Source: Pyropia yezoensis (taxonomy: Eukaryota; Rhodophyta; Bangiophyceae; Bangiales; Bangiaceae). Taken from it: a stretch of 64,000 bases of DNA. Positions 1 to 10,431 of the stretch are shown piece after piece (the stretch's first letter is position 1; the number at the start of each line of letters is the position of its first letter). The position numbers and the translations under genes were made by a program. The notes below the pieces were generated by a model. It searched no databases and was not told where the DNA came from. It saw only the letters and a program-made list of their open reading frames with translations. The stretch is taken from the NCBI GenBank assembly GCA_009829735.1, contig CM020620.1, positions 23,224,020 through 23,288,019 on the forward strand, given 5' to 3'.

Positions 1-1091
1 GGGGATGCTGGTGATGGGGACTGGCACACCCGCTGTTACACCCGGCTGGCGGGCAGTTCGGCCTCCCTCTCGCCGCTGTATCGCCCGTCATCGCAGCCCA
101 CAACACCTCACAAGAAACCCCGGCGCGGCGCGATTGCACGCAGCCGCTGGCTTCAGCGTCCGAGTGCCCTCCCAACACCTAGACCTCCCCGCCCCCCCTT
201 CTGGTCCAACCCCTTTGGACGACCACCCCTCCCACGTCCTGCGTCAGCTCGCAAACGGGCGCCCGCCCCCCCCGCTCCCCGCCGTCACCATGGCCCACGG
301 CCGGGACTACCTCCGCCGCGGCGATACCGAAAAGACGCGACCCAACAGCACCCTCGAGGCAACAACGCCCGCCCACTCCGGTAGTGCAACAGTGTCCAAG
401 GACGCACACAACGAAAGTCCCCAGGACCACGCCCGACATGACCCACACCCGACAGGAGGCGCGCGCGTGGCGGGTGGCATGGAACTGCACGTAGGAACAC
501 AGACGACGCAGGACGTACAACGGCACCCACCGGACAGCGGAGGCTGCGACCACCCGCAGTGCGCCCGAAACTGAAGCCAGCGGCGAGGGGGGGATCGCCA
601 CTTCATGGACAAGGAAGACGCAGTCATAATCGCGATGTTCGCCGGATAGTATGAGCAGCGCCGATGCGTCGACGGCGTAAGCTACGAGCGCCTTGATATC
701 GAGGTTGCCGTCCGCGGTCGGTGTCGCGGAAGCGGGTCGTCCAGGGCATGCAACCCGCCCCCGATGACAAGACTTACGCGAGCTTCAAGAATGACCTCCC
801 ACAATAAGGCCTTCCCTTGCTTTTTTGCGTCGTGGTAAAACGTGGCATCGTCCCTTTGGTCAACATCTCGGAATTATCTCCCGACACGGCCGTTCTTGGA
901 CAAGCCCTTCCACACCAAACCTCCAGGCTGTGGGGACTGCTGGTGGTCCAGCTCTGCAATCTGGGGTGCGTTGTGATTCGTCGTTTGAACGTGCGCACTC
1001 GTGCTTGGAGAAGACCTGGCAGCTCAAGCGACGGCCACAGAGCAGCTCTGGCGAGGACTCGGCCTTGACTTCTGCCAGTCGCCACCGATAG
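1..1091. other. No supported gene
   Basis: Both strands carry only short GC-rich open frames without a recognisable domain. CAG followed by GTGCGT near 1110 could be a splice donor, so part of this stretch may be 5' UTR or a short first exon of the zinc-finger gene downstream. I see no RNA gene or repeat here. Confidence 0.4.
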
Positions 1092-2252
1092 GTGGCGCGC
1101 TGGCCTTGTCTTGCAGGTGCGTCTCGGGCCTGTAACACACCAGCAGTCACCTCTGCCGTCCATCCTTGTCGGCAGCGGCTTCCTTGGCTGTGTGCACTCC
1201 CTGGTTCTGTCACAACCTCTCTCATGGCGTTCTCTATCTCATCGCCACCTCTCCCTACTGGTTGCTTCTTGCTTCGCCCAGACAGCCAGCAGCCCGGAGC
1301 TTTACGCGCTCGGCGGCGTCCTCTGCGGGATACAGCACCCCGAAGTCCAGTTGCAGGGCTTGACCCTGCCGGGCGAGACGCAAGTCGGCAGGTGTCGCCG
1401 GCGTCATCTCTGTCTACCTCCTCTTCCGGTTCAGTCTTCCCAGCCGCTGCTCTTCGGGTGCACCGCTGCTCGCGCTGCGGAGGTCGTGGTCACAATATCC
1501 GGAGCTGCCCAGAACTGGGGGAGCGCGATGCCCGGGAAGGTCGCGGTGCATGGTACCGCCAGCGTTGTGGTGTGTGTGGTAATGTTGGCCACAATGCGCG
1601 GAACTGTGCCGCGCTGGTCCGGGCTCGTGGCCGCTGTACTGTGTGTGGCGGTTCGACGCGGCTATCGTGCTCGGGATGCGCTGGAATGGGCTGCACCACT
1701 GTGGCCTCGGCGGGGGGTGGACCCGGGCGGCGTGGGCTGACAGCTCCAACGGCTGGCTCTGGCCTCGGTACGTTCCGGCGTGCCCCGGTTGCGGCTGGGG
1801 TGCTAGCCGAACTGGTAGGAGATGCCACACAATTGCCAGCAGGGCACATGCAAGCTGCTGCACGGCACACGCAGCCGCCTGCACCGGCGTTTGCAAGCGA
1901 GGAGGACGAGAAACCAGCCCCAGAGTCTTTGCGAGTGGCGGTTGAAAAGGCAGCTGGCCAGCCCTCGTCGCGCACATCTGTTCGGCTGTCTGTGCGGCAG
2001 CAAAAGCTGGCCAACGCCGCCCGTGCGCGCGTTCGCGCTGAGATGCAGCAATGGCTGCCTGGCGGGGACGTGGAGGAGCTGGTGGGTGCCCGGGAGCCGA
2101 CGAAAGAGCGGCTCCACGGCAGCCAGTCGGGCTGGGTTGTGGCGCGGGCCCGGACGTATGCGGAAATGAGCTCCGCAGAGCGGTCTTCGGCACTCAAGTG
2201 CACGCGGTGCTCTGGAAAGGGCTATTTGTCGTGCCTTGCATGTGCAGACTAG
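1092..2252 (+). CDS. CCHC zinc-knuckle / DnaJ-type zinc-finger protein (start uncertain)
   Basis: The 386-codon frame holds two adjacent CX2CX4HX4C knuckles from about residue 126 (CSRCGGRGHNIRSC, then CGVCGNVGHNARNC). They are followed by a CxxCxG...CxxCxGxG DnaJ/BSD2-like cluster (CTVCGG...CSGCAGMGC). The last residues form a second, shortened cluster of the same kind (CTRCSGKGYLSCLAC) right before the stop. Zinc knuckles usually bind single-stranded nucleic acid, while DnaJ-type clusters bind unfolded protein or RNA. The combination points to an RNA- or protein-binding role, but no specific function can be assigned. The first ~100 residues look unconstrained. A T/C-rich tract ending in CAG near 1285 could be an intron end, so the true N-terminus may differ. 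CCHC knuckles like these also occur at the C-terminus of MULE transposases, which is an alternative origin. Confidence 0.5.
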   Translation: MARWPCLAGASRACNTPAVTSAVHPCRQRLPWLCALPGSVTTSLMAFSISSPPLPTGCFLLRPDSQQPGALRARRRPLRDTAPRSPVAGLDPAGRDASRQVSPASSLSTSSSGSVFPAAALRVHRCSRCGGRGHNIRSCPELGERDAREGRGAWYRQRCGVCGNVGHNARNCAALVRARGRCTVCGGSTRLSCSGCAGMGCTTVASAGGGPGRRGLTAPTAGSGLGTFRRAPVAAGVLAELVGDATQLPAGHMQAAARHTQPPAPAFASEEDEKPAPESLRVAVEKAAGQPSSRTSVRLSVRQQKLANAARARVRAEMQQWLPGGDVEELVGAREPTKERLHGSQSGWVVARARTYAEMSSAERSSALKCTRCSGKGYLSCLACAD

Positions 2253-2709
2253 TTGTATCAGGTGGGCCGTCTGCTTCATCCTGCGCGGAAATAGCGGGAA
2301 TAGATTGCGCTGCAGTCCCTGTCTGCCGGTGAGCAGCTGCGCCCGGCTCAACGTCGAGCGGTCGATACAAGCGGGCGCTTAGGCGAACGATGGCGGCTGT
2401 TGCGTGATGTGGCTTCCGCTACGGTTACGCCTGGACATACGGGCGGACTGGTGGGCGGACGAGCAGGCACCGCTGTCGGGACTGCCGACTGATGCTGCTG
2501 CCGCCGCGGCTGCGCCCGGTTAGGTAGTCGAGCGGGCGTTCCAGGGGGTTTCTTTCACTTGCTGACGTGCAGTCGACTTGTCAATTTCATTGCCCGCTAT
2601 GATTGCTCTTGCTGACCTTCGTGTTGGTCGAGTGGGGACCTGCAACTTCATGTTCTTATGCAACCTTTGCCTGCGTCGCGCGTACGCCGTACCGACTCAT
2701 GTTGGCAAC
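2253..2709. other. Convergent intergenic stretch
   Basis: This lies between the 3' ends of the zinc-finger gene (+) and the Tudor-like gene (-). It contains no open frame with recognisable features and is presumably 3' UTRs of two convergent genes. Confidence 0.4.
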
Positions 2710-3711
2710 TCACTCAATTTCATCCTCTCCCGCTGCAAAGCGCACGCGGCAGTACCGGAGGTTCGCCCAGTGCTCGCGCCGGTCCGTGCGCCGACGCACG
2801 CGGTGCTCATCCGAGTCAGGGCGATATGCAATGACGTCAACGGCCGTCCAGCCGCACGAAAAGTAGTACAACTCCAGAAGTTCTCCAACGAGACCTCCTG
2901 TCTCGTTGACATCGGAGCGGATACTCTTGCCAGACGGTTGCGTCGACTCGGACAGGGTCACGGCGCTGACCGATGGCAGGTTCCATTCCTCTGCCGGGAA
3001 GGGATTCGAGGGTCCCGGGTTGCTGGTTGTCCCGTAGATCTCATGTCGGCCGTCAAGCACCGGAAGCACAACTTGGGGAGCCACCACGCTAGGCTGCCTC
3101 AGCCGCGCCGCATGAATCCCGAAACGAGCGTGGCTCAGAGCCGCAGTTCCCCGCAACGCTGACGGGTCGGCCGGCAATGGCTGGGTCTGCTCCGCTGTGT
3201 GGATGACTTTGCTGACTTCCGCTCGATCTGGTGCATGCACCATCCGGATGCTCCGCTCTACAACCTCCATATTGACTGCTGCTGCTGCTGTCTTCGATGG
3301 GACCTTTTCTTGGCGCTCCAGCTTCTGGCGTTCAGCGGAGACGTTGGGATGAAGCGTCGCAGGCTGTGGCGTCAGATGCGTTGCCTCAACTACATCACCG
3401 TCGCATTCAGCGCTGTCAGTCCATTGAAGCTGACGAGCGACATGGCTGCGCGTCATTGACCGACGCGGTAGGCGGGGAGCTTTGGTTGACGCCTTTGACG
3501 AGGAAGACTTTGAAGCGGGTCGCTTCGAGAGGGGGCGGGCCCTGGGTGGTGCACGTTGAGTGGTAGACGCACCCATCCCGTACCAGCGACGCATCGCCCC
3601 GACGCGTTTCGAGCAGCTCACGTCACAGTACAGGCCAACTCCATACCTGTTGAGAGACAAAACAACGCGAGGAAACAATGCAAAGAAACGCAGAACACGG
3701 GAGCAAGGCAC
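2710..3711 (-). CDS. Hypothetical protein with Tudor-like C-terminal domain
   Basis: This is a 333-codon frame with a basic, Ser/Lys/Arg-rich N-terminal half and a compact C-terminal module at about residues 272-325. The module follows the pattern of Tudor/PWWP-like reader domains: a GW after two aromatic residues, then a strand VDVIAY, a turn with DSDEH, and VRRR...W..L. This resembles the GWY.G.V..Y......H.V.YDDGD.EW..L consensus found in plant PDS5-like and ARID4-like proteins. The usual acidic DDGD turn is replaced by basic residues (RRRTDRREHW), so methyl-lysine reading is doubtful. A DNA- or RNA-binding Tudor variant is as likely. The start may lie at an internal methionine (MRRWYGMG...) because the first ~35 residues are hydrophobic and atypical. 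The frame overlaps a shadow frame on the plus strand. Confidence 0.5.
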   Translation of the reverse strand: MPCSRVLRFFALFPRVVLSLNRYGVGLYCDVSCSKRVGAMRRWYGMGASTTQRAPPRARPLSKRPASKSSSSKASTKAPRLPRRSMTRSHVARQLQWTDSAECDGDVVEATHLTPQPATLHPNVSAERQKLERQEKVPSKTAAAAVNMEVVERSIRMVHAPDRAEVSKVIHTAEQTQPLPADPSALRGTAALSHARFGIHAARLRQPSVVAPQVVLPVLDGRHEIYGTTSNPGPSNPFPAEEWNLPSVSAVTLSESTQPSGKSIRSDVNETGGLVGELLELYYFSCGWTAVDVIAYRPDSDEHRVRRRTDRREHWANLRYCRVRFAAGEDEIE

Positions 3712-4717
3712 TGAGAATAGAGAGAAGCAGAGTCACAATCCACGTCAGCGTGAGTTTCTCGTCGAAGAGCATCAATGTGGAAACATAAGACAAGGCTCCA
3801 TAATGCATGTGAGGTCACGTTCCAGGACATTCCAGGTGGTCACGTTCCAGCGCGCGCTCTGGAGCATCACACCGGTAAAGAACAACTCACTGTCCGTTGT
3901 GCATCTTGCCACATCCTGCACAGGGAATGGTTGCCTTGCCCTTGACCATGGTAGCACACAAGAGCCCACGATCGACAACCTAGGAGGTGACTGTCGCACA
4001 TGCAGGACAAGCGCACCCAGCGCGGGCCAGATGCCAATCCAAAAGCTAACCACGGTCGCCTGCGGCGTGCGCCACCGACGCCAGGAGAGTAGGGGCGCCT
4101 CACATCTGGACAAGAGCTGATTGTCAGGCCAACTGGGAGCGCCAGAGAGGGGGATGGTGCGCGGTGTCGCGTAGCGCAGGTCTAGCCGACAGCCATGCGA
4201 GGGGGTGGCAGCCTCCTGGCTTGTGCCATACCCCTAATGCATTTCCAGACAGCAGCTTGGATGCATCTTCGGATGCTTCGTATGCCGTGGCCGACAGATG
4301 ATGAGGAGCGGGGGGGTGTCGCGGGGCACTCTCTCATCGAAAAGTGTCTCGATTCCGCGAACGAGCTGGGTGGCTCTCTCCAGTGGGGCGAGACGCACGA
4401 CCCAGTCGCCGCCCAGTCCACCACATTTCGCTCGCAAGGATGCGTGATGCTGTGTCGGTTAATTATTACAAATACATTTTATTATTAAGTATACTATTCG
4501 ATCGAACCAATCTTCTCCAGAACTCAATAGCGACCTGTCCTTCCGACTGCTAAATTCTCAATTGAGGCCGAGGAGACGTTGAGCTGTTCGGCGCACCGTC
4601 GGTCCAGCCGATGCGCAACATTGTCGTCGTCGCCACCTCCTTGCTCCCCAGGAGCGACATCATCGCGGTGACGCACCCTATCCTCCTGTCCGCTAGCCGG
4701 TCCCTGCGTTGGGCACC
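3712..4717. other. Intergenic, AT-rich patch
   Basis: This is the divergent spacer between the Tudor-like gene (-) and RPL7A (+), so it should hold both promoters. An AT-rich patch at about 4455-4500 (TTATTACAAATACATTTTATTATTA, in two parts) is the most promoter-like feature. No coding signal was seen. Confidence 0.4.
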
Positions 4718-5986
4718 ATGGTAAGTGTTGCCCCGGCGCTCTCTGCGCAGAAGGCTCCAGGCGGTTGTCCCCGTGCCACTCAGCGGATTTGAGCCTCTGG
4801 CGCGATGCCTCTACGTTCGGCTCTCCTCTCGTGGCGATAGCTCTCGCCGACTCGGGGATGTTCCGTGCAGCTGTTCATGACCCTTGGAAGGCTTTCCCTT
4901 CTGGAGGTATTCCTCAGGGCGCGGCGCGGACAAAGAGTGTGGTTCGTGCCTGCTGCGCGGCGTCTAGGTGTTAGCACTGGCATGTGCACTTGCTGTCGGC
5001 ATGAGTCATTGCCAGGAGTGGCTGGTGTGCTCTCTGCGGCTCGCTGTACCGACACGGTTTTCTCGTGCTCTCGGTGATAGGCATGGTTCTGACCCTGTGT
5101 CTGGTTTGATCTTTCACCCGGTCTGGATGGTGCTGTCGGCCTGTTGTTTCTGGCCGCATGTGTGGTTGGCTCTCTCTCTTCGGTTGGCTGGTCACAGGCG
5201 AAAAAGACTGGGAAGCGTGTCGCGCCCCTTCCCGATGCGATCAAGAAGACGGTGGTGAAAGAGGTCAAGCACCCCCTCTTTGAGAAGAAGACGCGCAACT
5301 TTGGCATCGGCCAGGCGATTCAGCCGAAGCGTGACCTGTCTCGGTTTGTGAAGTGGCCCAAGTATGTGCGGATGCAGCGCCAGAAGAAGATCCTGCTGAT
5401 GAGGCTGAAGGTGCCGCCGAGTGTCAACCAGTTCTCTCAGACCCTGGATAAGAACATGTGCAGCGCTATCTTTAAGCTGCTCGGCAAGTACACACCCGAG
5501 TCGAAGCTGGCGAAGAAGCAGCGCCTGGCCGCCATGGCCGAAGTCAAGGCGTCTGGCGGTGATGCGACCACGACCAAGAAGCCTATCCACGTCAAGTTTG
5601 GCATCAACCACGTTGTGCAGCTAGTAGAGGCGAAGAAGGCCCAGTTGGTCGTCATTGCACACGACGTGGACCCCATTGAGCTTGTGGTGTGGCTGCCTGC
5701 CCTGTGCCGGAAGATGGACGTGCCGTACTGCATTGTCAAGTCCAAGGCTCGCGTTGGGACGCTGGTCAACATGAAGACCGCTACCGCCGTGGCGATGACC
5801 GGGGTCCGGTCTGAGGACAAGGCGGAGTTTGCCAAGATCATTGACTCGGTCAAGTCGCAGTACAACGACCGCTACGAGGAGATCCGCAAGACGTGGGGTG
5901 GTGGCCATCTGGGCATCAAGTCCCAGCATCACCAGGCCCAGATTGCCAAGGCGCTGGCCATTGAGGAAGCAAAGCGCATGGGTTAG
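4718..5986 (+). CDS. RPL7A: 60S ribosomal protein L7a (eL8), spliced
   Basis: The exons are 4718-4720 (the ATG alone) and 5198-5986, giving a 263-residue protein. The ATG is followed directly by GTAAGT. The intron of 477 bp ends in a T/C-rich tract and CACAG at 5197, so translation reads [13 protein letters not shown]. The protein matches eL8 over its whole length: the N-terminal [27 protein letters not shown] region, the L7Ae kink-turn RNA-binding domain with [31 protein letters not shown], and the C-terminal [16 protein letters not shown] segment. Length is typical (human is 266). It is a structural component of the large cytosolic ribosomal subunit and binds 28S/5.8S rRNA. The alternative in-frame ATG at 5144 lies inside the intron and would add a non-homologous hydrophobic leader, so it was not used. 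Confidence 0.95.
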
Positions 5987-6490
5987 AGGTTGTACCCGCG
6001 AATCATCTGCTGTTCCCTATATCAAAAGCACGCTCGTTCATAATTCTTCAGCTGCAGACGTGTCGCGCGAACCGGAAGTCAGGCGTAGTTCGAGCAACCG
6101 CGTCGAGAAGCAGTATACTAGACTGAAGTGACCTCCTGCGGCCATCTCTTTTCGATCCTCCCCTGTAGCGCTCCAAGTCGGTTGTCGCGTGGAGCTCATG
6201 CTGTACAACGCGAACAAGGAAACTGCTCGTCGGTGTGCTTCGCTGCTGTGTGTTGTCGTACGTTCTTTGTTCATCAACTAGGCCTTCAGAAGCGATCACT
6301 GACCCTCGCCGGCTTCGTGTGTTGCAATGCTTTCATCCCAGTCAGCCCTCGGGGAAACCCTATTTAGTCCGGCTCACGTCCGGCATGCCGCTCCCGCCAG
6401 TGCAACGGACATTGCATGATGAGCCATCGTAAAACAATGCTTGCGAGACCACAAAACACAAAACAAAGGTGCAACCCCTGCGGAAGCAAC
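5987..6490. other. Convergent spacer between RPL7A and DHX8
   Basis: These 504 bases separate the 3' ends of RPL7A (+) and DHX8 (-). They presumably hold both 3' UTRs. No gene or clear poly(A) signal was recognised. Confidence 0.4.
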
Positions 6491-9400
6491 TCAGCGCTGC
6501 CGCAGCCGCTTGCTCAACCGCCAATCGTTTTGGTTCTGGGCGTACTTGTCAAACAGGGGCTCCACCTTCTCTTGCCGCTTGCGCCGGGTAAGCTTGTTCG
6601 GGTCCGACACTTTGAAAAACCGAGGAGCAAGCTCCACGAGCCACCGACTGTCAATCGCCATCACCTCCCGCATGTACTCTTTGGTTGTAGACACGACCTC
6701 GTGGTACACCACCCACTCGGGTTGGATGTAGAAGAGCGAGGAGCTAGGGTGGATAAAGACGGACTGGCCCTCCACGAGCGTGCGGTAACCCTCGGTCGCG
6801 TCCTTCTTGGCCGCGTGGGTGAAGAAGCCAGCCACAACTGCTCGTTGAACGCGCCGCCATTCACGTCCGGCCGACACAATATCCAGCCGGTAGCGGTCCA
6901 TGATGGTGATCAGCTGCTTCCTTACATCCTGGGCACGCTTGAGCGACCGCGCCTGCACGAAGTTCTCATAGCACCAGGCGCTCGAGTAGCGGGTGGCCTT
7001 CCATGCATTGTAGACAGCCAGGAGGGTCAGGTGGTCGCCTTCGGGTTGATGAAAGCGCGCCTTGCGCGCGTCCGCCGCGGCCTGCTTCTCCTTCGGACGG
7101 TAAAACACGTTTTGCACGGAGAGCATCGCCACGATGGTGAGGACCTCCTCTGAGCAGCTAAGCTGCACAGACGCAAGCAGCATCTTGGCCAGGGGAGGCT
7201 CCAGCGGAAACTCGCCCATCTTACGGCCCAGTGGAGTCAAGAGGCCCTCGTCGTCAAGCGCACCTAGGGCATAGAGCGTCTCCATGGCTGCAATCAGGTG
7301 CTGTGGAGGGGGGGCGTCCATGAAGTCAAAGTGCAGCAGGTCGCCCACACCGAGTGCCTTGAGGGTCAGGACGGTGGTGGCAAGATTGCTCCGCTGCAGC
7401 TCAGGAACAGACGATGGCAGCATCTCGTTCTGGTATGCAGACTCAGTGTACAGACGGAAGCACTTACCTGGCCCCGTTCGCCCCGCACGCCCCGCTCGTT
7501 GCCGAGCAGACGCCTGAGACACGGGCGCGACAATAAGCGAGTCCATGCCCAATTTAGGGTTGTAAACCTTTTGCTTGGCAAAGCCAGGGTCCACGACGTA
7601 GTAGATGCCGTCAATGGTCAGCGACGCCTCAGCAATGTTTGTGGCCAGGACGACCTTGCGCGAGCCAGGGGGGGCCGGCTCAAACACCTTCGTCTGCATT
7701 TCAGACGGCAAGGAAGAGTAGACGGGCAGGATATGCAGGTCGGGCACGTGCCGGCCAAGGGACTTGACGCGCTCAAACAGGATTTCGGCTGCGGTGTCAA
7801 TCTCCTCCTGACCCGTAAGGAAGAGAAGCACGTCCCCCGGTGGCTCGGTCAGGTGGATTTGCATGACCGTCAATAGCGCAGCGTCCAGGTAGTCCGGCTC
7901 TGCCTCGCGGGCGTACAGCATCTCCACAGGAAAGGTGCGGCCGGGGATAGTGAAGATGGGACACTGGTAAAAGTAGTCGGAAAACTTCTCTGCGTCCAAG
8001 GTGGCAGACGTGACAATGAGCTTCAGGTCGCGCCGCTTCTTCACGGCCGTCTTGAGCAACCCAAACAGCACGTCAGTCGCAATGGTGCGCTCATGGGCTT
8101 CGTCTAGGATAATGACAGTGTAGGCGCGCAGCTTGGGGTCCGCCATCGCCTCCCGCAGCAGCATGCCGTCCGTCATGTACTTGATGACCGTGTCGGGCGT
8201 CGTCTCATCTTCAAAGCGGATACTGTAGCCAACCGTCTCACCCACGCGACAGCCCACCTCCTCGGCCACACGCTTGGCCACGCTCATGGCGGCCACGCGC
8301 CTCGGCTGCGTGCAAGCAATGCGCGTACTGGAAGCCACCGACGCAAATCCCGCTTCGTACAAATATTGTGTCATCTGGGTCGTCTTGCCCGAGCCCGTCT
8401 CCCCAATGACAACCAGGACATCGTTCGCGTCAATGGCTCCTAACAGCTCGTCCTTGAGCCGCGCAATGGGCAAGCTCGCCCGCTGTTCGCGCATCGGCAC
8501 TGCATCCTTGGTGGCGAACCCAAAAGAAGGGGCGGAGCCCATAGCCAATCGCTTCCACTCGGGCACTTCGTCGCCGGCCGCTGCTGACCCAACGCCCCGC
8601 AGCTCGGCTGCCACATGCCGGGAGCCTGGAGCGGCCACAGGGTCTTCCCACGCGCGGTTCAGGTCCGGTCCAAACTCTGGGTTGGCCTCAGTGACGGCGG
8701 CAGACTCAGCGGCAGAGCGTTGGGCCTCTCGCATCTCCCGCCGCTCCTTGGCCAGCGCTGACTGCGTCATGGCCGCCCGCTGGAGGGAGCCGTCGGGGTT
8801 CTTCACCACCCGTACGGGAGACAGCGGCTGCGCCCGAGCGTAGGACGGACCACCACCGCCGCCCCCGCCACCACCACCGCCAAATATGTCCGTGTGGCGC
8901 CGGAGGAAGGCCGGCTCGGCCTCATTGAGGTCGATTTCCGGCTCTTCAGTCGGCTCCTCAATGTCCACCGCCCCGCTAAGCAGCTCCTCCTCTTCCTCAT
9001 CTACCACGGCAGCAGCTGCCGCCGCACCGCCGGGCGCGTCGTCCCCCGCACCCGTTGGTCGATGCCGGTGGGAGGTGGCTGCCGCGGACGCTCGCCGTAC
9101 GTCGGCTACGCTGAGAACGCCGCTGTTCACGAGCTGCGTCAGTTCCCACTGCTCAGTATCCGCAATACGGTGCCGCCGAGGCGCAGAGTCCCGCCCATCC
9201 CCAGGGGGGACCGCCCCACCGCCAATGCCCCCACCCTGGGCGGCACGGCGGGCCAGCGCGCGCTGGCGCTCCACCATCTCCCGGTCCGACACCTCCAGCG
9301 CCGCAACGTCAATACCAGAGCCAAGCAGATTCTCAGGCTCGTTGCTCGCGCCTAACAGACTTGTTGGCCCGCTACTCGCGGCCAACAGGTTTGCTGGCCC

Positions 9401-9838
9401 GCTACTCGCAGCCAGCAGTGTCGCGGCACCACTGCTTGGCCCCAGCGGCGGGAGCGCCCCAAAGCGGCTGCGACGGGGAGGCCCTGAAGCACGTTTTGCA
9501 TCGGTTGGGCGGCGGTCCACCACAAACGAGGCGGCGCCGTCATTAGGGTCAGTTACCAGCGAGGAAGGGGGAGCGTGAGCGGGGGTCTTGTGGGAAGACT
9601 TGTGCACGATGCTGTACACGTCAACAAACAGCTCCTGAGGGAGCCCGCCATCGTCCCCTGTGGCAGAGCGAGTGGCCTCACGGGCGGCGGATGAGAAGGC
9701 GGCGAGGGAAGTGTGGTCCACGGCAATGTCCAACAGGAACTCAGCGACGTCCGTGTCGTCCACACCGACGTGCCGCTTCAGCGACGCGGTAATTTGGGAC
9801 AGCTGCGCCAAACGTGCCAGCTTTTGCAGCCCGTCCAT
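6491..9838 (-). CDS. DHX8: DEAH-box pre-mRNA splicing helicase Prp22/DHX8
   Basis: This is a single-exon frame of 1115 codons. The last ~650 residues follow DHX8/Prp22 closely: Walker A GETGSGKT at ~479, DEAH at ~578, SAT at ~609, QRAGRAGR at ~779, then the winged-helix, ratchet and OB regions. The C-terminus ([12 protein letters not shown]...[10 protein letters not shown]) is diagnostic of Prp22 rather than Prp2 or Prp16. A conserved linker before the core also matches Prp22 ([29 protein letters not shown]). The first ~75 residues match the Prp22 N-terminal helical region ([15 protein letters not shown]). Prp22 uses ATP to release spliced mRNA from the post-catalytic spliceosome. Between residues ~80 and ~330 the protein is Ala/Gly/Pro-rich and acidic, and I cannot see the S1 RNA-binding domain that human and yeast orthologues carry there. 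A poly-Gly tract lies near residue 315. Confidence 0.95.
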   Translation of the reverse strand: MDGLQKLARLAQLSQITASLKRHVGVDDTDVAEFLLDIAVDHTSLAAFSSAAREATRSATGDDGGLPQELFVDVYSIVHKSSHKTPAHAPPSSLVTDPNDGAASFVVDRRPTDAKRASGPPRRSRFGALPPLGPSSGAATLLAASSGPANLLAASSGPTSLLGASNEPENLLGSGIDVAALEVSDREMVERQRALARRAAQGGGIGGGAVPPGDGRDSAPRRHRIADTEQWELTQLVNSGVLSVADVRRASAAATSHRHRPTGAGDDAPGGAAAAAAVVDEEEEELLSGAVDIEEPTEEPEIDLNEAEPAFLRRHTDIFGGGGGGGGGGGPSYARAQPLSPVRVVKNPDGSLQRAAMTQSALAKERREMREAQRSAAESAAVTEANPEFGPDLNRAWEDPVAAPGSRHVAAELRGVGSAAAGDEVPEWKRLAMGSAPSFGFATKDAVPMREQRASLPIARLKDELLGAIDANDVLVVIGETGSGKTTQMTQYLYEAGFASVASSTRIACTQPRRVAAMSVAKRVAEEVGCRVGETVGYSIRFEDETTPDTVIKYMTDGMLLREAMADPKLRAYTVIILDEAHERTIATDVLFGLLKTAVKKRRDLKLIVTSATLDAEKFSDYFYQCPIFTIPGRTFPVEMLYAREAEPDYLDAALLTVMQIHLTEPPGDVLLFLTGQEEIDTAAEILFERVKSLGRHVPDLHILPVYSSLPSEMQTKVFEPAPPGSRKVVLATNIAEASLTIDGIYYVVDPGFAKQKVYNPKLGMDSLIVAPVSQASARQRAGRAGRTGPGKCFRLYTESAYQNEMLPSSVPELQRSNLATTVLTLKALGVGDLLHFDFMDAPPPQHLIAAMETLYALGALDDEGLLTPLGRKMGEFPLEPPLAKMLLASVQLSCSEEVLTIVAMLSVQNVFYRPKEKQAAADARKARFHQPEGDHLTLLAVYNAWKATRYSSAWCYENFVQARSLKRAQDVRKQLITIMDRYRLDIVSAGREWRRVQRAVVAGFFTHAAKKDATEGYRTLVEGQSVFIHPSSSLFYIQPEWVVYHEVVSTTKEYMREVMAIDSRWLVELAPRFFKVSDPNKLTRRKRQEKVEPLFDKYAQNQNDWRLSKRLRQR

Positions 9839-10431
9839 AATGGTGGCCGCAGTAGCCAGGCCGACGGCAATCTGGTCGTCCGTGCAGGAAGGGGGCGCAC
9901 AGCAAGAACCGTGCGCAAGAAGCGAGACCAGCCTTCTCCACGTGACGAGAACGACTGGTTACAGACTGGCACCGCATCGTTTTTTGAAAGTGCATTCTTC
10001 GAGCACAGCTACCGTCGTGAATCCCATCAGCAATATGGCAACGTGGCACGTAGTTGGACCTTAAAATGGCTTGAATCGGCATCAAAGCTCGGTTCTAGAG
10101 TTTGCAGGTATTGCGGAGGGTCACAAATCTACATAGATAGACTCCTCCCACCTCCCCAAAGAACCGGGTGGGAAACCAACCCAGCATGAAAATACGAATA
10201 TGTTTCGGAGAAGAGCAGAGTGCGGCCGTGCTGCCGTACGGCAGCTGTCGTTCGTCTGAGGGAATACTGCACAGTACAGTACGTCTCTCCTCCCCTTCCC
10301 TTTGCTGCGACCAGTAATACAACGTACGTCCTGCCCAGCCGTCATCAATGCTTCTCAGTCCTCGGCCACCTTGGCAGTCCACGCCCGAACTTGGAGCCCT
10401 CCCTGCCATTGCCCGCACCAAGCGCGCATCA
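9839..10431. other. Spacer between RHL1 and DHX8
   Basis: Both neighbours are on the minus strand, so this holds the 3' UTR of RHL1 and the promoter/5' UTR of DHX8. Composition drops toward 60% GC. No conserved element is recognised. Confidence 0.4.

Noticed and set aside
5144-5197. Upstream in-frame ATG for RPL7A
   Set aside because: It would add a hydrophobic leader absent from all eL8 proteins. The splice model from ATG 4718 restores the canonical N-terminus.
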